Of a stretch of DNA of 55,068 bases, positions 41,936 to 50,376 are shown in pieces. Where the stretch lies: assembly GCA_937926145.1 (NCBI GenBank), contig CALANW010000141.1:1-55068 (forward strand). Reading direction: 5' to 3'. A program made the translations under genes and the position numbers. How positions within the stretch are numbered: position 1 is the first letter of the stretch; every line of letters starts with the position of its first letter. A model generated the notes under the pieces. That model made no database searches. It had not been told where the DNA came from and was given only the letters and a program-made list of their open reading frames with translations. This stretch comes from an uncultured Ruminococcus sp. GTDB lineage: Bacteria > Bacillota > Clostridia > Oscillospirales > Ruminococcaceae.

Positions 41936-42006
41936 GCAACTTTTTTCAATAATACACTTTTTCAACAGTCTGACGCTGCTCTTTTTTTACAAGAACAGCG
42001 TTTGCT

Positions 42007-42885
42007 TTATTTTTCAAACTCTTTTTTCAGAATATCCGCAAATTCTTCGATATAATATCCCGAGTTGTCTTTTTTACGGAAAGCGCAGTAATGCCGCATT
42101 ATCGGGTCGCTTCCCCTCATAAGCGGAACTCTTGCGATAGATGCCGTGGAGGGTGAAGCTGTGCCGTCAAGTGGAAGAAAGCCCTTTCGTCCTATAAGCA
42201 TAAGCCGTGCTTCATCAAGATTTTCGGCGAAGATGAACTCTCCCTCTATCCCGATAACAGAGCGGTAATATTCCTGCTCGGTATCATACTGTGACGGTGA
42301 CGCGATGAGTATGCAGGGGAGGTTTTTCAACTCCTGCGGCGTGACCTTTTTAAGCTGTGCAAGCGGACTTCTTGCCGAAACCTCGATACAGCTTTCGCAG
42401 ACTGTCAGCGTGAGGTTATGATACTCGTCCGAGAATGCTCTGCGCTGGTCGTTGAATACGATGTCAGCCTGCTCGGTGCGGAGCATTTCGTACAGTTCCT
42501 CGTGGCAGCCGTATTTTACGGAAATATCGGCATCGGGATATTTTTCCGAGAATTTTTCAAGCGCATTTTGAAATTCAGTTCCCGAAAAACTGCGCAGATA
42601 GCCGATATTGAGCGTGTACCGCTCTCCGTTTGCAATTTTTGTAGCCTCCGAACACATCCGCTCATAATCGGCGGTGAGGACAAGACTTTTTCGGTAGAAA
42701 TATTCGCCTGCGGGGGTAAGGCTGAAAGTGCGGTTCTTTCGTTCGAGGAGCGGAAAGCCAAGCTCACGTTCAAGAGCCTGAATTTGCTGCGAGATCGCAG
42801 ACTGTGATATGAAATTTTCCTCCGCCGCTTCGGAAAAGCTGTTAAGTCGGATGACCGACTGGAAATATTTAAGCTGTCTGAACAT
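42007..42885 (-). CDS. LysR family transcriptional regulator
   Basis: A 292-residue LysR-type regulator. The N-terminal winged helix-turn-helix (MFRQLKYFQSVIRLNSFSEAAEENFISQSAISQQIQALEREL) is textbook, followed by a periplasmic-binding-like effector domain (about 90-290). It is divergent from the NAD(P)-binding/macrodomain/sirtuin operon, so that operon is the likely target. A MITE remnant lies 17 bases upstream of its start. The effector is unknown. Confidence 0.92.
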   Translation of the reverse strand: MFRQLKYFQSVIRLNSFSEAAEENFISQSAISQQIQALERELGFPLLERKNRTFSLTPAGEYFYRKSLVLTADYERMCSEATKIANGERYTLNIGYLRSFSGTEFQNALEKFSEKYPDADISVKYGCHEELYEMLRTEQADIVFNDQRRAFSDEYHNLTLTVCESCIEVSARSPLAQLKKVTPQELKNLPCILIASPSQYDTEQEYYRSVIGIEGEFIFAENLDEARLMLIGRKGFLPLDGTASPSTASIARVPLMRGSDPIMRHYCAFRKKDNSGYYIEEFADILKKEFEK

Positions 42886-42901
42886 CGTGCCCTGCTCCTT
42901 T

Positions 42902-42943
42902 TATACTAATTTTTGTCTATAGTTTTATTGGTGTTCAGTATTA
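42902..42943. repeat. MITE remnant (internal deletion)
   Basis: TATACTAA is joined directly to TTTTTGTCTATAGTTTTATTGGTGTTCAGTATTA. The second part equals the right arm of the MITE at 521-641 with one base change, while the centre and the left arm are missing. It sits just upstream of the LysR start codon. Confidence 0.75.
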
Positions 42944-43021
42944 TCTTGTCTGTAAATATTTTAGCACGATCGGCTCGGAAAAGCAATATTTCGGCATTGG
43001 CAAAAAAAAATTTTGCGAAAA

Positions 43022-43055
43022 TACCCCGTAACAGCGCAAAGGTCACCTCGGGGTA
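43022..43055. promoter_or_regulatory. inverted repeat in the LysR/NAD(P)-binding divergent region
   Basis: TACCCCG (43022-43028) faces CGGGGTA (43049-43055), about 25 bases upstream of the -35 element at 43080. Position and dyad suggest a regulator site, perhaps for the divergent LysR protein. Confidence 0.45.
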
Positions 43056-43079
43056 ACTATGTCACTGAAAAGTGCGTAC

Positions 43080-43108
43080 TTTACAATCGGCAAAGGCTGT
43101 GGTATGAT
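43080..43108 (+). promoter_or_regulatory. promoter of the NAD(P)-binding/macrodomain/sirtuin operon
   Basis: TTTACA (43080-43085) and TATGAT (43103-43108) are spaced by 17 bases. CAGGAGGA at about 43158-43165 serves the first gene. Confidence 0.7.
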
Positions 43109-43171
43109 AAGAACATCGAAAGAGATCAAGCGCTTATCTCCCGAAAAAATTTATTTCAGGAGGAAAAAATT

Positions 43172-43801
43172 ATGAAAACAGCAGTTATTTGTGCAAACGG
43201 AAAAGCAGGTCAGCTCATCGTAAAGGAAGCTTTGAACAGAGGTCTTGATGTTACAGCAGTTGTAAGAGGGGAAAACCGCTCGGCTGCGGAAAAAGTCATC
43301 TCAAAGGATATTTTCGACCTCACCGCCGATGATCTGAAAGGCTTTGATGCGGTCGTTGATGCATTCGGAGCATGGACACCCGAAACTCTTCCGCAGCACA
43401 GCACAACACTGGCTCATCTTTGTGATATACTCAGCGGTACGGAAACGCGCCTGCTTGTTGTCGGAGGTGCGGGAAGCCTTTATGTTGACCCCGAACACAC
43501 TCTGACCGTTGCGGACGGAAAGGATTTCCCCGAGATCTTTAAGCCGCTTGCTTCCGCTATGGCTAAGGCTCTCGGTGAGCTTCGCGGAAGAAACGATGTA
43601 AAGTGGACTTACATCAGCCCCGCAGGTGATTTCCGTGCAGACGGAGAAAGAACCGGCAAGTATATTTTCGGCGGCGAGGAGCTTGTGCTCAATTCAAAGG
43701 GTGAAAGCGTTATCAGCTATGCAGATTATGCCGCAGCAATGGTCGATGAGATCGTGAACGGAAACAATATTCAAAAGCGTATCAGCGTTGTTGGAGAATA
43801 A
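43172..43801 (+). CDS. NAD(P)-binding Rossmann protein (NmrA/atypical SDR-like)
   Basis: A 209-residue atypical SDR. The dinucleotide site is AVICANGKAGQLIVKEAL, with Gly10 and Gly13 and a strand ending VVRGENRS, suggesting NADP preference. LLVVGGAGSLYVDP and WTYISPAGDFRADGERTGKY are typical of the NmrA/YwnB-like group, which often lack a catalytic Tyr-Lys pair and act as reductases or redox sensors. AGGAGG sets the start at 43172; the frame is open further upstream but there is no such site. Its stop codon overlaps an ATG of the macrodomain gene, so it belongs to the same operon. Confidence 0.85.
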   Translation: MKTAVICANGKAGQLIVKEALNRGLDVTAVVRGENRSAAEKVISKDIFDLTADDLKGFDAVVDAFGAWTPETLPQHSTTLAHLCDILSGTETRLLVVGGAGSLYVDPEHTLTVADGKDFPEIFKPLASAMAKALGELRGRNDVKWTYISPAGDFRADGERTGKYIFGGEELVLNSKGESVISYADYAAAMVDEIVNGNNIQKRISVVGE

Positions 43802-43833
43802 TGATCGCTGACGCGGCGAAAGGAGCGTTTGCA

Positions 43834-44601
43834 GTGACGCACAGTGAAAAGCTTTTATACCTTGTAAAATATCTTCTTGCGGAGGACAGCCGTTACAAAA
43901 ATATAAGCATACCTGAGGACGAAAAAGCCCGTTTTGACCTTTTCCGAAGTCTTGTGAACGTCCGTCCGCCGAAGCCCGCGGATAATGAGTTTTTGCAGGT
44001 GCAGGACGAATTTCTACGCGAGGAAATTTCGGCAAAGGGCATAACCGATATCGACGATATGAAGCCGATAAGCGGAAATATCTATCTATGGCAAGGCGAT
44101 ATCACAACGCTGAAATGCGGTGCGATAGTCAATGCGGCGAACTCTGCGATGCTTGGCTGCTTTCAGCCGTGCCACTCCTGCATAGACAATGCGATACATA
44201 CCTTTTCGGGCATAGAGCTCAGGCTTGAATGTGCGGAGATGATGCGCAGGCAGGGTCGTGAAGAATCGACGGGTCAGGCGAAGCTGACCGATGCCTATAA
44301 CCTGCCGTGCGGAAACATCATACACACGGTCGGTCCTATCGTGCAGGGCAGACTGACGAATGAACACCGACGGCTGCTTGAGAGCTGCTACCGCTCTTGC
44401 CTTGAGTTGGCGCGGAAAAATCACATCGGCAGCATTGCATTCTGCTGTATCTCAACGGGAGTTTTCGGCTTTCCGCAAAAGGAAGCGGCTGAGATTGCAG
44501 TTGACACGGTTCGCAGATATTCGGGAGAAATAAAGGTGATATTCAATGTTTTTAAAGAGAGCGACAGCGAAATTTACAGAAAATTACTCGTCAAAGCTTG
44601 A
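43834..44601 (+). CDS. zinc-containing macrodomain protein (SirTM-linked ADP-ribosylhydrolase type)
   Basis: A protein of about 255 residues. An N-terminal helical part (about 1-75) precedes a macrodomain with GDITTLKCGAIVNAANSAMLGC (ADP-ribose binding), CFQPCHSCIDNAIH (Cys/His zinc site typical of the sirtuin-linked subgroup), YNLPCGNIIHTVGPIV and CISTGVFGFP. This subgroup removes mono-ADP-ribose put on proteins by class-M sirtuins. GTG 43834 is preferred because AAAGGAG (43819-43825) is 8 bases upstream; ATG 43801, overlapping the previous stop codon, is the alternative. The 3' end overlaps the sirtuin gene by 56 bases. Confidence 0.88.
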   Translation: MTHSEKLLYLVKYLLAEDSRYKNISIPEDEKARFDLFRSLVNVRPPKPADNEFLQVQDEFLREEISAKGITDIDDMKPISGNIYLWQGDITTLKCGAIVNAANSAMLGCFQPCHSCIDNAIHTFSGIELRLECAEMMRRQGREESTGQAKLTDAYNLPCGNIIHTVGPIVQGRLTNEHRRLLESCYRSCLELARKNHIGSIAFCCISTGVFGFPQKEAAEIAVDTVRRYSGEIKVIFNVFKESDSEIYRKLLVKA

Positions 44602-45412
44602 AAAGCTGAGAGGTGAGCTTGACAGTGCCGACTGTGTCGTAATAGGTGCAGGAGCAGGTCTTTCCACCGCCGCAGGCTTTACATATTCGGGTGAACGCTT
44701 TAAAAATAACTTTGCTGATTTTATCGAAAAATACGGCTTTAAAGATATGTATTCGGGCGGATTTTACCCATTTGAAACTCCCGAGGAGCATTGGGCGTAC
44801 TGGTCGAGATATATTTACATCAACCGTTATACCGACTGCGAAAACGGGATATATAAAAAGCTGTTTGAGCTTGTTTCGGGCAAGGATCATTTCGTGCTTA
44901 CCACGAACGTTGACCACCAATTTCAAAAGGCTGGTTTTGATAAAAAGCGGATTTTCTACACGCAGGGCGATTACGGACTTTTTCAATGCACAAAGCCTTG
45001 CTGTGACAAGACATACGATAACGAAGAGGTCATTCACAGAATGTATGCCGAGCAGAAAAATATGCGTGTTCCGTCCGAGCTTGTTCCGCGCTGTCCCGAG
45101 TGCGGCAGACCGATGACAATGAATCTGCGCTGTGATGACAGCTTCGTTCAGGACAATGGTTGGTACGAAGCGTCCGACCGCTATCACGAGTTCATTCGCC
45201 GCCATAAAAATATGCATACACTTTTTCTGGAGCTTGGTGTCGGCTTTAATACTCCTGCGATAATAAAATATCCGTTTTGGAAAATGACCGCCGAGAACCC
45301 GAATTCATTCTATGCCTGCGTAAATTTCGGCGAAGTATTTTGTCCCGACGAAATTGCGAAGCGTTCGGTCTGCATCGATGATGATATTTCGGAAGTTCTG
45401 AGTTCACTTTAA
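44546..45412 (+). CDS. class-M sirtuin (SirTM), protein mono-ADP-ribosyltransferase type
   Basis: A 288-residue sirtuin of the macrodomain-linked class. The NAD+ site is VIGAGAGLSTAAGF (about 32-45). Where deacetylase sirtuins have the catalytic His, this has Gln140 (YTQGDYG); Asn121 and Asp123 (TTNVDHQF) and Arg195 are conserved. That pattern is known for SirTM enzymes that ADP-ribosylate rather than deacetylate. Zinc Cys pairs are at 148/152-153 and 183/186. AAAGGTGAT precedes ATG 44546. In Staphylococcus and Streptococcus the target is a lipoylated GcvH-like carrier encoded in the operon; no GcvH-L or lipoate ligase gene is seen here, so the target is open. Confidence 0.9.
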   Translation: MFLKRATAKFTENYSSKLEKLRGELDSADCVVIGAGAGLSTAAGFTYSGERFKNNFADFIEKYGFKDMYSGGFYPFETPEEHWAYWSRYIYINRYTDCENGIYKKLFELVSGKDHFVLTTNVDHQFQKAGFDKKRIFYTQGDYGLFQCTKPCCDKTYDNEEVIHRMYAEQKNMRVPSELVPRCPECGRPMTMNLRCDDSFVQDNGWYEASDRYHEFIRRHKNMHTLFLELGVGFNTPAIIKYPFWKMTAENPNSFYACVNFGEVFCPDEIAKRSVCIDDDISEVLSSL

Positions 45413-45458
45413 ACAAAACCGCACAAAGCTGTGTTATGTGCTTTGTGCGGTGAATTTT

Positions 45459-46850
45459 TTATTGTGAAACTTTTTCTTCTTTTTGCTTCCGGGCAAATTT
45501 TTTCGCAGGGCGGAAGCAGATAAGTGCAATGAATATAAGCACAGCTGTCGTGGCAAGGCTTATCGGGTAAGCGGTCATTATCGTGTTGAAAGTCGGGTCT
45601 TTCGGGAACGCTATCTTTATCCAGGCTATTCTTACGCCGCAAACGCCTATCGTTGTCAGTATCGCAGGAACGAGCGAAATGCCGAATCCGCGCAGATATC
45701 CCGACATAACTTCATAAAGCATACTGAATGTATAAGCGGTGAAGATCATCTTCAGACGGGTGAAGCCTATCTCGATGACCTGCGGATCGTTGTTGAAAAC
45801 GGCAAGCATAGATCTTCCGGCGAGGAGTACAAGAGCTATTGCTGTTGCTGTCGCTATCGCATCTTCGATAATGCAGAGCGCAAGCGTCTTTTTGCAGCGG
45901 TCTATCTGCTTTGCGCCATAGTTCTGACCGACGAATGTTGTGCAGGCCTGACTGAATGAGTTCAGTACATAATATGCGAAGCACTCAATGTTGAAAGCTG
46001 CGCTTGAAGCCGCCATAACGATTTTGCCAAGGCTGTTTATAGCCGCTTGGATAATGATGTTTGAAAGTGCAAAAACTGCACTTTGTATTCCTGCCGGCAA
46101 GCCTATCCTCAATATCTGACCGAGCGTTTTTATGTCGATGCGAATTTTCTTAGGTTCAAGCTTGACATAGCTTTCCGATATGATAAGCTTTCGGAAAAGC
46201 AGCACCGAACTTACCGCGTTGGAAATAACGGTCGCTATCGCAACTCCGTTTACAGTCATACCGAGTACGGCAACGAAGAAAAGATTCAGCAGAACGTTGA
46301 GTATGCCCGAAACTGTCAGCACCAAAAGCGGAGTTTTCGTATCGCCGATGCTTCGGAATATCGCCGCTTCAAAATTATAAAGCAGTATCACGGGCATTCC
46401 GAGAAGATATATCCGCAGATAAAGCAAAGCAAGCGGAAAAACATCATCGGGGACGTTGAGCGAACGAAGCAGAGCTCCCGAAATAAGCTCTCCGAGAACG
46501 GCGATGAAAATCCCTCCGAGGACTGCCACCGCAACGGAAGTATGTACAGCCTTGTGGACGGCTTGTTTGTCGTTTCGTCCTATTGCATTTGCAATGACAA
46601 CATTTGCACCGAGGGCAATGCCGACGAAAAGATTTACTATCAAACCAATCACGGGGCTGTTCGCGCCGACCGCTGCGACCGCCGCAGTTTTGTCAGAACC
46701 GGCAAAATTTCCGACGATAGCAACATCTGATGCGTTGAAAAGCTGTTCCAGTACCGCCGTTGCCGCAACGGGGAGCGCGAACATCGGAAGTCTGCTCCAG
46801 AGAGGACCGTTCAGCATATCTATCTGACGGCGTTTTGCTTCTTTTTCCAT
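45459..46850 (-). CDS. MATE family efflux transporter
   Basis: A 463-residue MATE exporter. The N-terminus MLNGPLWSRLPMFALPVAATAVLEQLFNASDVAIVGNFAG and the VPVILLYNFEAAIFRSIGDTKTP region are typical of the family; 12 membrane spans are expected. It ends in a basic Lys-rich tail. It is divergent from the LysR gene at 46992, which probably controls it. It shares no close sequence identity with the MATE proteins at 623 and 48043, so the three are distinct family members. Substrate unknown. Confidence 0.92.
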   Translation of the reverse strand: MEKEAKRRQIDMLNGPLWSRLPMFALPVAATAVLEQLFNASDVAIVGNFAGSDKTAAVAAVGANSPVIGLIVNLFVGIALGANVVIANAIGRNDKQAVHKAVHTSVAVAVLGGIFIAVLGELISGALLRSLNVPDDVFPLALLYLRIYLLGMPVILLYNFEAAIFRSIGDTKTPLLVLTVSGILNVLLNLFFVAVLGMTVNGVAIATVISNAVSSVLLFRKLIISESYVKLEPKKIRIDIKTLGQILRIGLPAGIQSAVFALSNIIIQAAINSLGKIVMAASSAAFNIECFAYYVLNSFSQACTTFVGQNYGAKQIDRCKKTLALCIIEDAIATATAIALVLLAGRSMLAVFNNDPQVIEIGFTRLKMIFTAYTFSMLYEVMSGYLRGFGISLVPAILTTIGVCGVRIAWIKIAFPKDPTFNTIMTAYPISLATTAVLIFIALICFRPAKKFARKQKEEKVSQ

Positions 46851-46945
46851 TCATATCATTCCTTTTTCTCATTTTTTATTATTCAGTTTTATTATATCAC
46901 TTGGTTTTACAATAGCAAATACTTATTAAGAATGGCTTATCATAG

Positions 46946-46974
46946 TTGACAGGAATGGTAAAAGCGGCTATAAT
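46946..46974 (+). promoter_or_regulatory. consensus sigma-A promoter of a LysR gene
   Basis: Perfect TTGACA (46946-46951) and TATAAT (46969-46974) with a 17-base spacer. GAGGTGAGG overlaps the transcription start, so the leader is very short. Confidence 0.8.
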
Positions 46975-46991
46975 ATATCTGAGGTGAGGTT

Positions 46992-47873
46992 ATGGATATT
47001 CGCCTTCTTCGTTATTTTTTAGCGGTCGCAAGGGAAGAAAACATCACAAAGGCGGCGGAAAGCCTGCATATTTCCCAGCCGTCCTTGTCAAAACAGATAA
47101 TGGAACTTGAGCAGGAGATAGGCAAAAAGCTGCTTATTCGCGGAAAAAGGCAGGTCACGCTTACTGACGAGGGCGTTCTTCTGCGAAAACGCGCGGACGA
47201 GATCGTAAAGCTGCTTGAAAAAACAGAGCGCGACCTTTCCGCCAACGCTCCCGATCTCAGCGGCGAGGTCACGATAGGCGGAACACCCACAAAGACCGTG
47301 CTGAATGCCGCCGCAAAGCTCCGTGAGGATAATCCAGATGTGCGTTTTCAGTTTTACAGCAGCGATGCTATCGACGTTCTGGAAAAGCTTGAACACGGCA
47401 GCCTTGATTTTTCTATACACCTTGAACCGATAGATACTGTAAAATATGAATATATCTCGCTGCACGATTCATCGCGCTGGGGACTGCTTATGATGAAAAA
47501 CTGCGAGCTTGCAAAAAAAGAGCGCATAGAAAAATCGGATATCCTGTCCGTTCCGTTGATATTCCATCGCAGAGCAGGTCTGCAGCGGCTCATTTCGCAC
47601 TGGGCGGAAACCGAGATCGAAAATTTCAACATTGCCGCTACATATAATATTGTAAACGGCTCGCCGAGCAGATTTGTCAGAAGCGGACTTGGCTGTTTTC
47701 TTTCGACCGAAGATCAGCTTCCCGAACAGCTTGACGAAATGGTATGTTTTCGTCCGCTTGAACCGCCGCTTGAAATTCACTATGCGCTTATTTGGAAGCG
47801 TTATGCGGCGCTCTCAAAGGCGGCGGAGGCTTATATTGAAAAAGTAAGGCGTATTATTGCCGATAATAATTGA
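46992..47873 (+). CDS. LysR family transcriptional regulator
   Basis: A 293-residue LysR regulator with the helix-turn-helix at the N-terminus (MDIRLLRYFLAVAREENITKAAESLHISQPSLSKQIMELEQEI) and an effector-binding domain after about residue 90. It is divergent from one MATE gene and upstream of another on the same strand; either or both may be targets. A hairpin terminator follows the gene. Confidence 0.92.
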   Translation: MDIRLLRYFLAVAREENITKAAESLHISQPSLSKQIMELEQEIGKKLLIRGKRQVTLTDEGVLLRKRADEIVKLLEKTERDLSANAPDLSGEVTIGGTPTKTVLNAAAKLREDNPDVRFQFYSSDAIDVLEKLEHGSLDFSIHLEPIDTVKYEYISLHDSSRWGLLMMKNCELAKKERIEKSDILSVPLIFHRRAGLQRLISHWAETEIENFNIAATYNIVNGSPSRFVRSGLGCFLSTEDQLPEQLDEMVCFRPLEPPLEIHYALIWKRYAALSKAAEAYIEKVRRIIADNN

Positions 47874-47899
47874 CTTATGGCTTTGCCAGAAATTATGGC

Positions 47900-47940
47900 T
47901 ATGCCCGATATGATATTTCACGTCATATCGGGCATTTTCA
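47900..47940 (+). terminator. terminator after the LysR gene
   Basis: A 12-13-bp stem (ATGCCCGATATGA with TCATATCGGGCAT, about 47901-47936) lies about 30 bases past the stop codon, followed by a short T-containing stretch. Confidence 0.65.
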
Positions 47941-47979
47941 GCTTTATACAAACTTTTTTACACTTATTTGAAAAAATCC

Positions 47980-48010
47980 TTGACACTACAATCGTTGTAG
48001 GATTTATAAT
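47980..48010 (+). promoter_or_regulatory. promoter with dyad operator before a MATE gene
   Basis: TTGACA (47980-47985) and TATAAT (48005-48010) flank a perfect dyad CTACAATCGTTGTAG at 47986-48000. The spacer is 19 bases to TATAAT, or 17 to TTTATA. A repressor bound at the dyad would cover the promoter. TACA/TGTA half-sites recall BlaI/MecI/CopY operators, and the long spacer recalls MerR-type promoters; neither is certain. Confidence 0.6.
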
Positions 48011-48042
48011 GGTTTTATTCGTTCAATAAAGGGAGAATTTTT

Positions 48043-49389
48043 ATGGAAAAAGACCTTACAAAAGGCAGCGTACTGAAAAACGTTGTCTATTTTTCGCTGC
48101 CGTATCTGCTTTCGTACTTTTTGCAGACGCTTTACGGTATGGCTGACCTTTTTATTGTCGGTCAGTTCGAGGGCAAAGCCGCAACGACCGCCGTTTCGAT
48201 AGGCAGTCAGGTGATGCACATGATAACCGTTATGATAGTCGGACTTGCTATGGGTTCAACGGTAAGCATCGGTCAGGCTGTCGGCTCGGGCAATAAAAAG
48301 CAGTCCTCGCGATGCATCGGAAACACCGTTACGCTGTTTATGGCGCTTTCGATATTTCTGACGGCGGTGCTTCTCCTGCTTGTTGACCCTATCGTTTCGG
48401 CAATGTCAACGCCCGAAGCCGCAGTTGAGGGGACGGCTCATTACCTTACGATATGCTTTATAGGAATACCTTTTATAACGGCTTACAACATAATAAGCTC
48501 GATATTCCGAGGACTCGGCGACTCAAAAAGTCCGATGTATTTCATCGCCGTTGCCTGCGCAGTGAATATCGGCTTGGATTATCTTTTTATGGATGCGCTC
48601 GGAATGGGAGCGGCAGGTGCGGCGCTCGGCACAACGCTTTCGCAGACGGTCAGCGTTATTGTTGCTTTGACCGTTATATTAAAGCGAAAGCTTGTTTCCG
48701 TCGGCAAAGAAGATTTTCGCCCCGTAAAAGATACTATGGGAAGAATACTTAAAATAGGTATCCCGATAGCTTTGCAGGACGGCTTCATACAGATATCGTT
48801 CATCGTTATAACTATCATCGCGAACCGCCGTGGACTTACCGATGCGGCGGCTGTAGGCATTGTGGAAAAGGTCATGAGCTTTCTGTTCCTTATCCCGTCA
48901 TCGATGCTGTCAACGGTTTCGGCACTCGGTGCGCAGAATATCGGCGCAGGCAAAAAGGACAGAGCAGTTCAGGCGATGCGCTATGCGATATTCATTGCCG
49001 CAGGCTTCGGACTTGTTATGGCTGTATTGATTCAGTTTGTCGCAGACCCTATCGTGGGACTTTTCACAACGGACAGCGCGGTTATTTCCTCGGGCGGTCA
49101 GTACCTCAAAGGCTATATCTGGGACTGTTGCCTGGCAGGGGTACATTTCAGCTTCAGCGGATATTTCTGCGCCTGCCAGAAGTCGGGAATATCGTTCCTG
49201 CACAATGTTATCTCTATTTTGTTCGTTCGTGTTCCGGGAGCATATCTTATGTCGAAGCTTTTCGCCGATACGCTTTTCCCAATGGGACTTGCAACGGCGG
49301 CAGGCTCGTTTGTATCGGTGATAGTCTGCGTTATCGCTTTTATCGTGATAAAACGAAAAGAAAGCAAAGCTATTCAAAGTATCGCATAA
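48043..49389 (+). CDS. MATE family efflux transporter
   Basis: A 448-residue MATE exporter. Typical segments are MEKDLTKGSVLKNVVYFSLPYLLSYFLQTLYGMADLFIVGQF, FIGIPFITAYNIISSIFRGLGDSKSP and SALGAQNIGAGKKDRA. Twelve membrane spans are expected. GGGAG precedes ATG 48043. It has its own promoter with a dyad operator. Its 3' end overlaps the end of the convergent LysR gene by 20 bases, so both stop regions are transcribed from both strands. Confidence 0.93.
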   Translation: MEKDLTKGSVLKNVVYFSLPYLLSYFLQTLYGMADLFIVGQFEGKAATTAVSIGSQVMHMITVMIVGLAMGSTVSIGQAVGSGNKKQSSRCIGNTVTLFMALSIFLTAVLLLLVDPIVSAMSTPEAAVEGTAHYLTICFIGIPFITAYNIISSIFRGLGDSKSPMYFIAVACAVNIGLDYLFMDALGMGAAGAALGTTLSQTVSVIVALTVILKRKLVSVGKEDFRPVKDTMGRILKIGIPIALQDGFIQISFIVITIIANRRGLTDAAAVGIVEKVMSFLFLIPSSMLSTVSALGAQNIGAGKKDRAVQAMRYAIFIAAGFGLVMAVLIQFVADPIVGLFTTDSAVISSGGQYLKGYIWDCCLAGVHFSFSGYFCACQKSGISFLHNVISILFVRVPGAYLMSKLFADTLFPMGLATAAGSFVSVIVCVIAFIVIKRKESKAIQSIA

Positions 49390-50212
49390 GCCGCTCAAAC
49401 TGCTTTTTGTTCTTTTTTAGGCAGACGAGGTAATAAGTGACCTTTGCTTCGGCATCGGTTATGGGAATGTCCACACGGTCGGCGTTTTCCCCGAGATATT
49501 CTTTGTCGAGGTCGGTGCTGAAAGAGGGAAGAACGGACGCGGAAACGAGTTCGTTGAACGTATAGCGGTCGTTCTGCACGAGAAAGCGCAAATGGGGCAT
49601 TTTGCGCAGTGTCATATCGTACCATAAGCCGACATCGGACATAAGAAGCATATTTTCGCCGTCCATATCGGCAAAGGAGAGCGCACTTTCCTTGGCGAAT
49701 TTATGTGAAAGCGGCAGGGAGAAAAACAGCGTTTCCGTTCCGCATTCAACGCTGTAAAAACGCTCATCATCTGGACGAAAATGCAGAACAGCGATGTGAA
49801 ATCTGCCCGTATCAAGCCCGTTCAGCAGGTCGTGTTCGCCCGCAGGTTCGGTCTGCACGGTCATTGCAGGATAAAACTGCGCCAGCAGGGGCGAAATTTT
49901 CCATACGGGAGCAGGTGCGCATATACCGAATGATATCGTTCGGCGGCTTCGGTCGAGCGCCTGCACCTGCTTTGCGATGTTGTCAATTTCAGATAAGACT
50001 TTTACGGAAAGTTCGGCGGCGAGATTTCCGTTTTCGTTTAGCTGGAGCTTATTTTTGCTTCGTATAAAAAGCGGAACGCCGAAATCCTCTTCAAGCTTTC
50101 GCATATTTCGGCTAAGAGCAGGCTGCGAAAGATACAGTTTTTCTGCCGCTTCGGATAGCGTTCCGTATTCGGCAAAGGCGGCAAGCTGGCGAAGCTGATA
50201 TATCTCAGGCAT
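49370..50212 (-). CDS. LysR family transcriptional regulator
   Basis: A 280-residue LysR regulator. The helix-turn-helix is MPEIYQLRQLAAFAEYGTLSEAAEKLYLSQPALSRNMRKLEEDF, followed by the effector domain. AAGGAGAT, the ribosome binding site, directly abuts a MITE terminal repeat, so the promoter must lie in or beyond that element. It is divergent from the flavodoxin/ferredoxin-aldo/keto reductase operon, the likely target. It overlaps the end of the convergent MATE gene. Confidence 0.92.
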   Translation of the reverse strand: MPEIYQLRQLAAFAEYGTLSEAAEKLYLSQPALSRNMRKLEEDFGVPLFIRSKNKLQLNENGNLAAELSVKVLSEIDNIAKQVQALDRSRRTISFGICAPAPVWKISPLLAQFYPAMTVQTEPAGEHDLLNGLDTGRFHIAVLHFRPDDERFYSVECGTETLFFSLPLSHKFAKESALSFADMDGENMLLMSDVGLWYDMTLRKMPHLRFLVQNDRYTFNELVSASVLPSFSTDLDKEYLGENADRVDIPITDAEAKVTYYLVCLKKNKKQFERLMRYFE

Positions 50213-50225
50213 AGTAATATCTCCT

Positions 50226-50344
50226 TATACTTATTTTTAAACTGAAAGTGTACAAAAAATCAAGCAAAATCTCGTAGCTGTTTAACAGCTTTATATGGCT
50301 TTTGCGCCGATTTTTTGTCTACACTTTGATTAAAAATTAGTATA
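50226..50344. repeat. MITE-like element, copy 3, about 36-bp terminal inverted repeats
   Basis: The left arm (50226-50261) starts TATACTTATTTTTAAACTG and the right arm (50309-50344) ends TTAAAAATTAGTATA; both carry ACAAAAAATC toward the centre. The core is GTAGCTGTTTAACAGC. It is the undivided version of the element at 1-132, without the 17-bp tandem expansion. It separates the LysR ribosome binding site from the divergent operon promoter. Confidence 0.8.
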
Positions 50345-50376
50345 AATAAAATTTATAGCAGTATCAATAAACAGCA

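Noticed and set aside
43801..43833. ATG start of the macrodomain gene overlapping the previous stop codon
   Set aside because: GTG 43834 has a well-spaced AAAGGAG and gives the usual N-terminus; the ATG remains a less likely alternative.
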